From assembly GCA_016785225.1 (NCBI GenBank), contig JAFBJZ010000878.1:231001-295000 (forward strand): 64,000 nucleotides of DNA. The letters are read 5' to 3'. Below are positions 14,501 to 27,000 of this stretch, piece after piece. Source of the DNA: Psettodes erumei. Lineage: Eukaryota; Chordata; Actinopteri; Pleuronectiformes; Psettodidae. The position numbers and the translations under genes were made by a program. The number at the start of each line of letters is the position of its first letter. Within the stretch, counting starts at the first letter, position 1. Below the pieces are notes generated by a model, which saw only the letters and a list, made by a program, of their open reading frames with translations, made no database searches and had not been told where the DNA came from.

Positions 14501-17500
14501 ACAGCCCGTCGCTTTCAGCGCCGCCAGGGTTCTGACCGCCTGCAGGTTTTCCGCGACGCTCGCCGAGTACGCCTTCTGCTCGAAGCCGAGGCCGCTCGCC
14601 GCCAGGTCGGTCACGTTCACCGCGACGGTGGCCGAGTCTTTGTAGAGGCCGTCGGACGCTCGGACGACGAGCCGATAAAACGGCCTGAACTCGGACACGT
14701 TGCTCGCGGTGATGACGCCCGTGTCGGGGTCGATCGAGAAGGCGCCGTGCGGATTCCCCTCGGCGATGCTGTACGTCACGGCCGAGTCGGCGTCGCGCGC
14801 CTCGACCCGCGCGACCTCCGCGTCCCTGACGGCCGGGAGGATGACGGACGACTCGTACAGCCGGGCGGAGAATCGCGGCGGGCAGTCGTTCAGGTCCAGC
14901 ACGGCGACGGTGACCTCGGCGGGCTCGGCCGCGCGCAGCGGCGGCTCCCCGGAGTCCTTCGCCTGCACGGTGAAGCGATACTCGGCCCGCGCCTCGAAGT
15001 CGACCGGCGAGACTAAAGCCAGGGTGCCCGTGCTGGGGTCGATCTGAAACACCTCCAGGGCGTCCGGCTCCAGGATCTCATACACCAGCAGAGCATTAGC
15101 GTCCCTGTCCCCGTCCGAGGCCTGGACCACCAGGGGGGCGTTCCTCTCCCCCATCACCATGCCGCCGGCGTGGGCCGACTCGCTTATTTGCCCGAAGTAC
15201 TCCCGCTGCTGGAAAACGGGCGCGTTGTCGTTCTCGTCGATCACGTAGACGTAGACGAACGCGCGGGACGAGGCGCCGGCCGTGGTGGAGGCCGAGACTT
15301 TCAGCTTGTAGGAGGCACAGGTCTCGAAGTCCAGGTGCCCCTGGGTGGAGATCATCCCCGTGGCGGGGTTGATGTGAAACGTCCCATTCGGGTCGCCGCC
15401 TTCTATCCCGTAGCGAACGGCGGCCGGGCTGGAAGCCGAGACGGCGACCACGGGCGTCCCGGGGGCGGCGGACTCGCTGACCTCCGTCAGGTATTCGTCC
15501 GAAGGGAAGGCGGGCGGGGTTCGGTCGGAGACGCGGACGCGGACGTGGACGGAGCAGAGGTCGCTGCGCTGGGGGAAGCCGTGATCGGTGGCCTTCACCG
15601 TCAGGTGGAACTGGTCCTGAGGCTGAAGGTCCAGAGGTTTGGCGACGCGGATGGAGCCCAGCTCCGGGTCGATGGAGAAGATGTTGTCGATGTTACCTGC
15701 GGGAGAATTTAACATTGAAGTTACGCAAAAAAGGCTCAAAAATGTGTATTTAACGTGTATTTAAATGAATTATCACACGCTCAGGGAGCTAGGCTAGCAC
15801 GGCGGGTAACGCTAGCAGCTAACAGTGGATTTTCAAAAGGCCTCGCCTCCATTACGACGAATTAACTATACTTTACTACATATACTTTACATTTACTGTA
15901 TTTAACTGTCACTAACAGAGGAGGAGACGTCATCGCTAATAGGCTAAGCTAAAGTAGCTAGCTAACCTGAAGGAAAATTATTAGAATTATAAGAATTATA
16001 TAATATTTTTTAATTTAATTATAAGAATTATATTTTTTATTTTATTATATTTGTATATATTTATTTTATTATTTTATATTATATTATTTTATTATATTAT
16101 ATTATATTTATTTTTATTTTATTATATTATATTATATTTATTTTATTTTATTATATTATATTTATTTTATTATATTGTATATTATATTTTCAATCTGGGT
16201 CAAGTTTTTTATACGTTTAATCTTTTTATTCTCACAGTGACCCAGGAGCAGCTGCTCTGGGACCAGTTCCATTTCTCTGGTCTTAGCAAAGAAAAGTCTT
16301 AAAGGTTAAATCTGAGACGGCGTCTGTTACTGCGATGGCTGTTCCTCGCCGTATGAAACGCCAACGCGCTCCTCCGCGGCGGTTTTCCCCAACCGCTCTG
16401 CGTGAGCCGCGAGACGAGCTCTCTCTCTCTCAAAAGGTCAGGACGCCCCGGCGCCGCGTCAAAGGCAAATACAGGTCGGCGAAGCGGAGGAGATCTGGCT
16501 CAGCATCGTCCCAGGTGTCGTCACCTTGAACCCGTTCGTTCGGCGGCGCCGAGGATCGCCGGTGTCAACGCGTAACTGGATGAGCGGCCGCGAAGGCGCC
16601 GGCGCATATAAAAGATTAAGAGCGGCAAAAAAAAAAAATTAATCCGTTTTGCCGCCAACCTGAGTGCAGGGAGTAGCTGACGCCGGCGTTGCTGCCCACG
16701 TCCTTGTCCAGCGCCTTGACCCGGACGACCTCGGAGCCCGCGGGCGCCATGTTGGAGACGCTGGCGTCGTAGCGGGGGCTGAGGAAGGACGGCGAGTGGT
16801 CGTTGCAGTCCTCGACGTGGACCACCACCTTCACGAAGTTCCTCTTCACCGGGATCTCCTGATCGCGCACCTGAGGAGGGAGCGGGGAGCGTCAAGAGCG
16901 AGGAAGGAGGAAGTTTGTTTGTTTGTTTGTTTGTTCAGCAGCGGCTCGCCGTTACCATCACGACCAGCGTGTGGACGGAGATGGCCTCGTAGTCCAGCGC
17001 CTCCGTCATCACCAGGACGCCGCTCTTCGGGTCCAGGTGGAAGAACTTGGCGCTGTCCGGGTGGAGGCTGCTGTGAACGGAGTACACCAGCTTGCTGTTG
17101 GCGTCGGCGTCGCGGGCGCTGATCTGCAGGATGTCCTTCCACGGCGAGGTGTCCTCGGGCACCCTCACCTGAGGACGCGCAGGAAGAGGTCACGCGTCTC
17201 CGCACGACAAACGACGGCGACGGCGACGACGACAACGAGTCCGTCCGCAGCGCTCACCTCGTACAGCGGCTTCAGGAAGACGGGCCGGTGTTCGTTCATG
17301 TCGAGGACGCGGATGTAGGCCTGCGGTTTGTAGAGACGATTAAAAAAAACACACACACACGCTCAGATGGAACCACATTAAAAATGGACGGCGGCGCCTC
17401 AGATCTGCTTCGCATGCGGCGGCCGATCTGCCGCCGTGCGCGGGATTTAAGATCAGATTCCACACCGGACGAACGAGGACGTAAAAAAAAAAAAAGTCAC

Positions 17501-17767
17501 GTTTCTCTCTTTCTTTGATGTAGTTGTGACTTTGTGTCGTCACTCGTTCCTTCTGTTTGATCTCAGGAGATGAGAATAGGATTATTGTCGCTTTGTTGTT
17601 GTTTCAGTTTATTTTAATGCGACTCACCTGCGTGGTGGCGCTGTGGTGGCCGTCGGTGACGTGCACCGTCAGGTTGTAGTTGGAGCGGCGGGCGGCGTCG
17701 AGCCGGCGGGCGATCAGGATGGTGCCGCTGTTCCTCTGGATGTCGAAGTCCTTTTCCTCGTCGCCGC

Positions 17768-17839
<72 letters not shown>

Positions 17840-17948
17840 AATAAAAACAAGTAAACAAGAGGCGAGTCCCGTCAGACGCTCGTGCTGCAGTGCATGTTGG
17901 GTCGCGGCCGCGTGGTGGGCGATACCTCACGTCCTCTTCCTCCAGCTT

Positions 17949-17980
<32 letters not shown>

Positions 17981-18152
17981 ACGGGACACACACACACACA
18001 CATCTTAAAACGACACGTCGTGCGTCGACGTGTGAAAAGTCGCCGGCGAAGAGAACGAAGGATGAAGACGGAGAGCGGGCGAAATGGATTCACACGGGTC
18101 CATCCATCACGGCCGGACGTTTTGATGGGCCTCCTGTTTACGGACCCCCACC

Positions 18153-18190
<38 letters not shown>

Positions 18191-19747
18191 CTGATTTTAA
18201 AAAGTTCAGCCGTGTCCTTGACTCCGGCCTGACGGCGAGCGGCCGAACGAGGGCGGAACCGAGCGCACAACTTTTAACAACGTGTTTTATTTTCAAGATG
18301 AATGTGTGAAACATTTTTTTATCTCAGGCCACTTTATCACAGCGTTTGTTCTCCGCTCCTTCCTTCCTTCCTTCCTTCCTTCCTTCCTTTCCTCCTCTCT
18401 TGCTCGCAGCGTGGCCTCATGGCGTTTATTTATTGAGACGTCCACCTCGCACACGGCTGAACGCGCACACACGCAAACGACGTCGCCCCGGTTCGTCCCC
18501 GATCGATGGCTGATCTCAGGTCTGTTACGCCTCAATCAGACCCTGCGAGGAGGAGGAGGAGGAGGAGGAGGAGGAGGAGGAGGAGGAGGAGGAAGACGGT
18601 CGGAGTGATGGACGAGCCGGTTCTCGCCGGGAAACAAATCATTCGTCCTCCCCCCCGGGGGGCGGAGGGTCCGCCCCGTCTCGTGCAGGACGCCATCCAT
18701 CTTCCAGATGATAATCCGGCTCGGGGTTTCCGGGGGGCGGCTCCGTCGCTCCAGATCCGTCGATTCCCCCTCGCTCCCGTTCGCCCCAACAGTTGCGATA
18801 AAGTTTTAACAAACGGAACGAGCCGCGAACGCTGAACGTCGAAAAGATGTAGACGCGCGCCGCAGGGACGCCGCGGCCCTCGCCGGTTCACTGGACGTGG
18901 TTATGGCGGCGAGGGGGCGTCTTCATCCGTCTCTTATTTCAGACAAAGAGCGTCGATAGGCATCAGCCTGCTGCGGGGGGCGAATACCTGATGGTATCAG
19001 CCTGGGAGAGGAGTCATGTGACACAACAGCCCTCATCATCCTCCTGCCATGAGGGTCGGGCCGCGGCGAGGGAGAAGGCAAACATGGCCGCCGCTCCCGA
19101 CGAGCACGATCGGGAGGATCTGCGAGAACGCACAACGCCACGGCGACGAGGACGAACGCGAACCAGAGGACGGTCGGTCAGGACGCCGCGTTCTCGGAGC
19201 TTGGCACGGCGAGGCGAACAGGAGGGACCTCGGACGCGCCGCGGGAAAAAACGGCGAATGGCGACTCGGGAGTTCGGCGAGGCAGAGTTTTCCTCCTCGT
19301 GTTTTTATTTTTCCGTGTTTGAGCCGGAGCGAGGAGGTGGGGGGGGCTCCCATGGCGACCTGGCAGCTGATGAGAGGAGGAGCGGCGCTGATTTATCCTC
19401 ACAGAGAGAAACTGTCCCGCTGGTCCCGGGACCTTTACTGCACCACCCCCCACCTCCACCCTCCACCTCCACCCTCCACCTCCACCTCCACCCCCTGAGC
19501 TCATCCATCACACGGTGAGAAAACAAACAGGAAAAATAATTATAAAATATTTAAAAAATAGATGATGATGATAATAATAATAATCTTTAAAAAAAAATAA
19601 AAAAATAAAAATTATTACTATAAAATATATATCACAATAATACCAATAATAAAAATCATTATAATGATTAAAAAAAATAATATATGAAATATGATCTCTA
19701 GCAACCTGGTGCATATAAAACGTGGATTCAGTGTTGAGCCACATCTG

Positions 19748-19786
<39 letters not shown>

Positions 19787-21263
19787 AGCGACTTTGATCA
19801 AACCGTATGAAAGTCTCTGTGGGTTTGACCAGAGAAACCGAGCGCAGCGTTAAACTCACACTCTGCTGACCTCTGCGAAAAACAGACGATCTGCGGTTCT
19901 CGCCCGCGACCCGTTTTTTTTTTCGTGTTCGCCGCGTGACGAGTCAGCGCTTTGCCGTAAGTGGCGACGCGGCCGGTGTCACAAATCGTTTGTTTGGCGC
20001 GTTGCGTTGCTTTTTTTTTTTTTTTTTTTTTTCCTCCCGCGGCTGCAGCGGCGACGTGAACGGATTTTTTTGGTCGAGTCTTTCGTCTTCATCATCACCT
20101 TCCTCAGTCGCGGCGTTCGTTTCCTCGTCAGGACCGTTTTTCGTGCGCGCTCACCTACGATGTCGAACCACCGCAGCCGCTGCGTCTCCGTCATGATGAT
20201 GCCCACCATGTGGGTGACCGGCTCCGTCTCCATGACGGCGAAGGCGAAGTGCGGCTCGTCGAAGGCGATGGGCTCGGCGGATGGCGGCGGGAGGGCGACC
20301 CACTCGATGTCGAGCCGGGCCGTGGACGAGCGCGGCGGGCTGCCCCGGTCCGTGGCTCTGACCTGCGAAACGAGCGGGGGGAAATTTGATTAACGGACAT
20401 TTTAACGAGGGTCGTGTCGCGTTTCGCTCTCACGCCCAAATATGGTCACGTCCGGTTTAAAAGGCGGCCGCGGTGGAAAACTCGAAGCTTCAAAGCGGCG
20501 GCGTCAGGGCGCTCGGTTTCTTCACAAAGACGCATCGATCGGCGCTCGGGGCGCGCGGAGGTATTGACGGGCGACTGACACGCCGCATTTGCTGGCGGCG
20601 AGAAGAAAAACGGCGGCCTGGATCCTTTAATCACCTGCGAAGACAGAAAACCTCTTTTTCTGTCCGTCAGCGTGTCTCTCCGCAGCCGATTAACTCGGCG
20701 GGGAGCGACGGCGAGGAGCGAGAGCGACCGCCGCTCCGGAGCAGGTGTTAGCGGCGGCGCCTTTCTGGGCGTTAAGCGCGGGTCATTTAGCTTCTTTAGC
20801 GAGGCGGCGGGGGGGTTCGACAGCGTCACGGCGTCTTCTACACAGACGCGTAAATGAAGCACAAACCTTTTCCCGCAGCCTGTTCAGATCGAGAGAGAGG
20901 TGCGTTGGATTTGCGTCACGGCCGCGCGCCGCCCGTCGGACGCCTACCGTGAGGATGCTGTAGTTGCCGGGCCAGAAGTCTCCGTGCAGCGTCACCGCGC
21001 CCGTCTCCGGGTCGATCCGGAAGCGCTCGTCCCCGCCGTCCTGGAGCTCGTAGGTCACGGCGGCGTTGGCGCCCTCGTCGTCGTCGCGGGCGACCATCCT
21101 GCAGGCCTCCCGCGCGCCCGCCCCCCGCCGCTGCTCGGGCAGCCGCACGTGGAACAGCTTGTCGGTGAACTTGGGCCGGTTGTCGTTGGCGTCCAGGACC
21201 TGGATCACGACGGTGGCGGTGGAGCGCAGGGACGGCGAGCCGTTGTCTGAGACGATGACCTGA

Positions 21264-21296
<33 letters not shown>

Positions 21297-21441
21297 CTGA
21301 TTGATAGTAAATGTCCTGAACATGTGAGTGACTGGATTCATGAGGAAATAAGAGCAGCGGTCAATCGATCGGTCGATCGAGCGACTCGCTGCGATGCTGA
21401 GGTGATGAAACCAGGTGTGGCTTTGTGTCGAACACACATCG

Positions 21442-21473
<32 letters not shown>

Positions 21474-21622
21474 GACCTCACCCCCCCCCAGCCCCGACCC
21501 CCCCCCCCACGTTTCCTCTTTGATCTGACGAGAAGCAAATCAGTTTGTTTATGAGAGTCTCACCTCGACGCTGTGCTCCGGCTTATCCTCCCGATCCAAG
21601 GCCGAGAGAGTGAAGATAACAC

Positions 21623-21677
<55 letters not shown>

Positions 21678-21783
21678 GAATCAATGCTGTTAGTGTGTGA
21701 GTCTCAGTCCCGGGAAGAGAGAGTGATAATTACACCAAAACAAATAAACACAGGCGCAAGTGTTATTGCCTCTGTTATTATAG

Positions 21784-21874
<91 letters not shown>

Positions 21875-21998
21875 AAGTCAGACGGACGATCACACCTAAA
21901 CAAACACACATGGTTTATGGATGTTGTGTCTGCTGCTGCTGCTGCTGTTGTTGGTATTTGTGTGTGTTTGTTAATTGCACCTTCGAGAAAGTGAATCC

Positions 21999-22037
<39 letters not shown>

Positions 22038-22825
22038 CCACAAGTGTAAAACAAAACTCAAACTGAGTGACTTTATCCAGATTTTAAATGTTAATTATTG
22101 TTTTTTTAAAACTTTTTTCCCCGACTACCTTCTGAGTAAGTTACTAAGTTACTGACTTCAGTGGTCAAAAGTAACTTGATTTAAAAAAAAATATTATTAA
22201 TTTTATTTTTTTTTTTTATTTTTTATTAATTTTATTATTTAAAATTTTTTATTTATTTTATTTTATTTTTTTATTAATTTTATTTTATTTTTTTATTATT
22301 TTAAAGCTCAAATAAAACCCACATTTTAATAAAATCAACTCAGACGTCCATTAATATGTTAATAATAAGAGGATGAATAGAGGATGAAGCGTTTCAGGGC
22401 TTCGGGTGGTGACCCCCTGTTTACTGTCGCCGTGGTAACGGCGGTCTGAGGCTCTCCCGCGGAATCGTGGCGGGTCGACGGAGCGGAGGGAGCCGGGGTA
22501 AAATCGAGTTTCGTGGGAAAAAAAAAAAAAAAAAAATCGAGATGCTCGTGAGACCGGGCGCCGACAGACAGCGACACGTTCCCCCAGGTGTAACCCGAGC
22601 CACACGTGACGACCGCGGCGGCGGCGGCGGGTCGGGATCAGGTGCGAACAGGTGTGAACACGGACGGGACACGGGTCAACGACACGGATCAGCTGCCAGA
22701 GAAGAAACCTGATGGGGTTCAAGTCTCAGCAGGAATAAGAACTTCCTGAGATTCGATCGGGAAGAAGGGGGGGATCGGGGAGGGGGGGGTCAGTGAAGGT
22801 GATGCCAACACACTGACACCCCCCC

Positions 22826-22860
<35 letters not shown>

Positions 22861-22972
22861 CCCCCCCACAGGTTTGTTGCAGCTGATGCTTCCTGCAGAG
22901 CGAGAAAAACCTCGTCACCTGCAGATATTTATTCAAACTGAGACGGTGGAGAAAGTGTGTGAGAGGTCGACA

Positions 22973-23024
<52 letters not shown>

Positions 23025-23164
23025 GTGGGGGGGGGCAGGGGGTCATCAGCAGAGCAGAAAAACCCCCGTGAGGATCCTCAGCTCCTTTTTTTTTTACGAC
23101 AGTGCAAACAAGCCCTGCTGGGAGGGGACATCAGCAGGTGAGGCCTGTTGTAGTCATTAGAGGG

Positions 23165-23204
<40 letters not shown>

Positions 23205-23222
23205 CATGTGGGTCATCCCCGT

Positions 23223-23260
<38 letters not shown>

Positions 23261-23987
23261 GTTCTGGGGAGGGAACGCTCACACAGAAACTTCAGCGGTG
23301 GCGTGAGTCACGCTAGTCCTGTCGGGACACGATTCTCTGCGTCACTCGCCGCGGGTCCGACCGAGACGAGGCGGGTCGTGCTCGCCGGATCTGGTTTCGA
23401 GCCGTTCGGGGGCGAGGTCGAGGCGCGGTTCTGGCCCGGTTCTGGCCCGGTTCTGGACGGAGAGCGAGGCCCGGCGAGCTGTTTTTGTGTCGAAAGCCGA
23501 CCTGACGTTCACTCGCCCTTTGTCGTCGCTGAAGTTTTTTGTTGTGTAATCGGCTGCTCCGTTGTGAAGGTTGTTTATCGGCGCTCATGCTCGCGCCGCC
23601 TCTTGTGGTTCTACCGGTTCCTGCGGTCGCGCTCCGGATCCGGGTTTTTGTTTTTTGTTTTTTTTTTTTAAACCGAGCGGACCCGGGTCAAACCGACGAA
23701 GCCGATCCCCAGCGACGGAGAAAGTGGTTTTGTGGGCTCGGGACCCGTCGACGCCTGCACGCACAATGAAAGTCAAACACACCTGCACCCCCCCTTCACC
23801 TTTGTGCGACACCCCCCCACACACACACACACACACACACACTTTGCCGTAATCCCTCGGCACACCGGCCCGGGGGTGTGGACGAACACTGGAGCTCCCA
23901 GATTAGAGGAAGAGGACGGGACGTGCAGCGGCTTGTTCAAAGATCTGCAGCCAAGTGACTCAGTCGCAACTGTCAGAGAAACACCTG

Positions 23988-24066
<79 letters not shown>

Positions 24067-27000
24067 TGTGTGTGCGTCAGTACAAAACTCTCAGCTCTCT
24101 CTACCTGTTTCGGGATCAACGTCGAAGTACGTGCGGTGAGCTTCCGGCATCCCGTACGTCAGCTTCCCCTCCGAGGACGAGTCGGCGTCGGCGGCCGCCA
24201 CCGTCGCCACGGACCGCCCCCGGTTCGCGTTCTCCGGGACGGCGCCGAAATACACGGGCTGCGTGAGCTCCGGGGCGTTGTCGTTGACGTCCAGCACCTC
24301 CAGGAAGACGTGGGTCCACGAGACCAGCGGCTCCGTCCCCAGGTCGGCGGCGTAGACGGCGAGCCAGTAGTGGGGCGCGGTCTCGCGGTCCAGCGGCGCC
24401 GTGGTGCGGATCACGCCTGGGACACGTGACGGGGGGGGGGGACACAGGTTTAACGTTCCGACCTGCCGCCGCGTCTCGGGAACGAGTCGCGTTATCGCTC
24501 CGATCTGCTTTATACCGAAGAAGCGTGAGCGGCCCGCGGCGGGCGTCAATCAATCCCTCGCCGAGCCCCTCGCCGCATTTCTTACATTCTGCGATCAGCA
24601 GCGGGGAGCGACAGCTTCCTGTTGCCAAAACCCCTGAAAGTTCATACGGCGGCGCCCGCCCCCCCCCCCCGAAGGAAAAATAAAAAACACCCCACGAGTG
24701 ACATGGGAAGGAAAGATCTATTTCACTGCGGCCGTGTTATGACAGAAAAACCCGACTCGCCCTGATTTTATCTGAAGCTTGAGTGCGGCGGCGGGATCCT
24801 GGAATGTGGCGAGGTGTGCGGAGAGGTCACGGGGTCATGAGGTGCCCCCCACCCCCCCGCAAAGGATTCCCCAAAAAAAAAAAAAAAAAGACAAACCCCC
24901 CGCGAGGAAATACCGAGTGGTACGAACCGCGCAGCTGACTCCCGGTGACAGAAACCGCCCGTGACGCCCGCTCAGCTGGAGACGCACCTGGACGTGACCT
25001 TTGACCTGCGCCGCGGGCGACGAGCCCCCGCGAGATGCGTCCGGACTGGAAGAAAATTCCTGAGCGCCGTTCATCACAGGTCACAAGGTAAACGCGAAAA
25101 AAAAAAAAGGCAACGGGCCTCGGCATTCCTTACCCGTTTCCTCGTCGATGGTGAAGACTCCCAGGCCGGACCCGTCGTGGACTCGGTACCTGACGACTCC
25201 GTCTCTGCCCGGGTCTTTGTCCGACGCCGTGAGCGTCGCCACCGAAGTCCCCACCGCCGCGTCCTCCATCACGCCGGCCTCGTACACGAACTCGGAGAAC
25301 GCCGGCCGGTGGAGATTCTCGTTGACGTCCAGGACCAGGATCTCCACGAAGCAGGAGGACGAGAGGGAGCGGGGCAGGCCGTGGTCCACGGCCCGGACCG
25401 TCAGGTTGTAGGACGCCCGCCGCTCGAAGTCCAGCTCCCGCTCCAGGGTCAGGGCGCCGGTGGAGGAGTCCAGGTGGAAGATCCCGCCCTCGGCGTTCTT
25501 GAGGTTGTAGGTGACGAGGCCGCCGCTGCCCAGGTCCGGGTCGACGCTCTCCACCCAGACGAGGAGCGTTCCCACGGGAACGTCCTCCGGGACCTTCACT
25601 TTGTAAACCCTGGGCACGAATTTGGGCGGGTTGTCGTTGACGTCCTGCAGAACCACCACGAGGTCGACGGCGGAGGACAGCCGGGGGCCCAGCTTGGCCT
25701 GGTCCCGCGCCTCGATCCGGAGGTCGTGCCTCGGCGAGGTTTCTCGATCCAGGTGACGCGCCACGGCGACCTCGCCGCTCAGCTCGTCCACTCGGAAGGC
25801 GTCGGTGGGCGTCAGCAGGGAGTAGCGGACGGCGCCGCTCGCCTCCGCGTCCGGGTCCGCCGCGCGGGCGGTGAAGATGACGGCGTCGACGTCCGTGTTT
25901 TCGGGCACGCACCACGTACCTGGGCTGAGCGAAGGCGGGAGGGCTGTCGTTGACGTCCAGCACGTTGACGGCGACGAATTTCCACGCGGACGTCTGCGGC
26001 GTTCCCAGGTCGAAGGCGGTGACGTTCAGGATGTAGAACTCCTTCCTCTCCCGGTCGAGCGGGCACACCAGCCGCAGCTCGCCGGAGAACGTGTCCACGG
26101 AGAAACAACCGTCGTCGTTCCCGCTCGAGATGGCGTACACCAGCATGCCGTTGAACCCCGTGTCGGCGTCCGTGGCGGCGAACGGAGCGACGGCGGCGCT
26201 CACGGGGTGATCCTCGGCGAGGTCGATGGAGCCGGGAACGCCCGGGTGGAATTTGGGAGAGTGGCGGTTGGTGACGTGCAGGTCGGAGAACCAGTCGTCC
26301 TCTCGGGCGGTGGAGACGGGTTTGATGGACTCGATCAGTTTGTCCGTCAGCCGCCGGAAGACGCCCGTCTCCTCGCAGCGGACCGTCGCCTCCCCGCCCC
26401 CGTCGACGACGGTCACCGTGACGACCGAGGCTTCGGAGCGATGCTCCCCGTCCGTGGCCACGACGCTCAACGAGAAGGAGCCGGCTCGCGGGGGGATCGG
26501 CTGCCGCAGGGCGACGGCCCCCGACGCCGGGTCGACGGCGAACACCCGCAGCTCGTTCCCGGACTCGATGGCGTACGTGAGCTGCCGCAGCTCGTCCAGG
26601 TCGATGGCGGAGAGCTGGCAGACGACGCGCCCCGCGGGCAGGTCCCGGGGCACGGTGGCGTTGCAGCGCACCCTCTCGAACAGCGGGGCGTTGTCGTTGA
26701 CGTTGTTCAGGGTCACGGTGACGGGGCACTCGCTGACCCGGCTGAAGGGGCTGCCGCTGTCCGACGCCCAGACCCTCAGGTGGTACCGCCGCCTCATCAG
26801 CTCGTAGTCCAGGTGCTCCGAGGTCAGGATCAGGCCCGTGAACGGGTCTATGGTGAAGGGGGAGGGGCCGGGGTCGGCGATGGCGTACGTCACGAAGCCG
26901 TTCTCGCCGGAGTCGGCGTCGGTGGCGGCGACCCTCAGGACGCTGCTGCCCACGGGGCTGTTCTCGTCCAGCGTGGCGTGGTAGGAGCTCTGGGCGAACT

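Larger units (their letters stand above)
17768..20154. other. fat2 intron between exons 6 and 5, repeat-rich
   Basis: It contains (GA)n at 17771-17836, (TG)n/(CA)n near 17953-18001 and 18154-18188, (TTCC)n at about 18357-18390, (GGA)n at about 18547-18592, CCACCT repeats near 19445-19492, an AT-rich block at about 19540-19690 and (CA)n at 19750-19781. No cadherin exon was found between. Confidence 0.65.
21623..24104. other. fat2 intron between exons 3 and 2, microsatellite-rich
   Basis: Holds (CA)n at 21625-21673, (TG)n at about 21785-21870 and 22002-22034, AT-rich low complexity at about 22180-22290, (CA)n at 22829-22858 and 22979-23020, (TG)n at about 23166-23200 and 23226-23256, and (TG)n at 23990-24075. 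No exon seen. Confidence 0.65.

Noticed and set aside
11918..15016. A 1,032-codon open frame on the plus strand
   Set aside because: It lies antisense to fat2 exon 10, whose minus-strand frame encodes clear cadherin repeats. GC-rich third positions keep the opposite strand open; the product has no family features.
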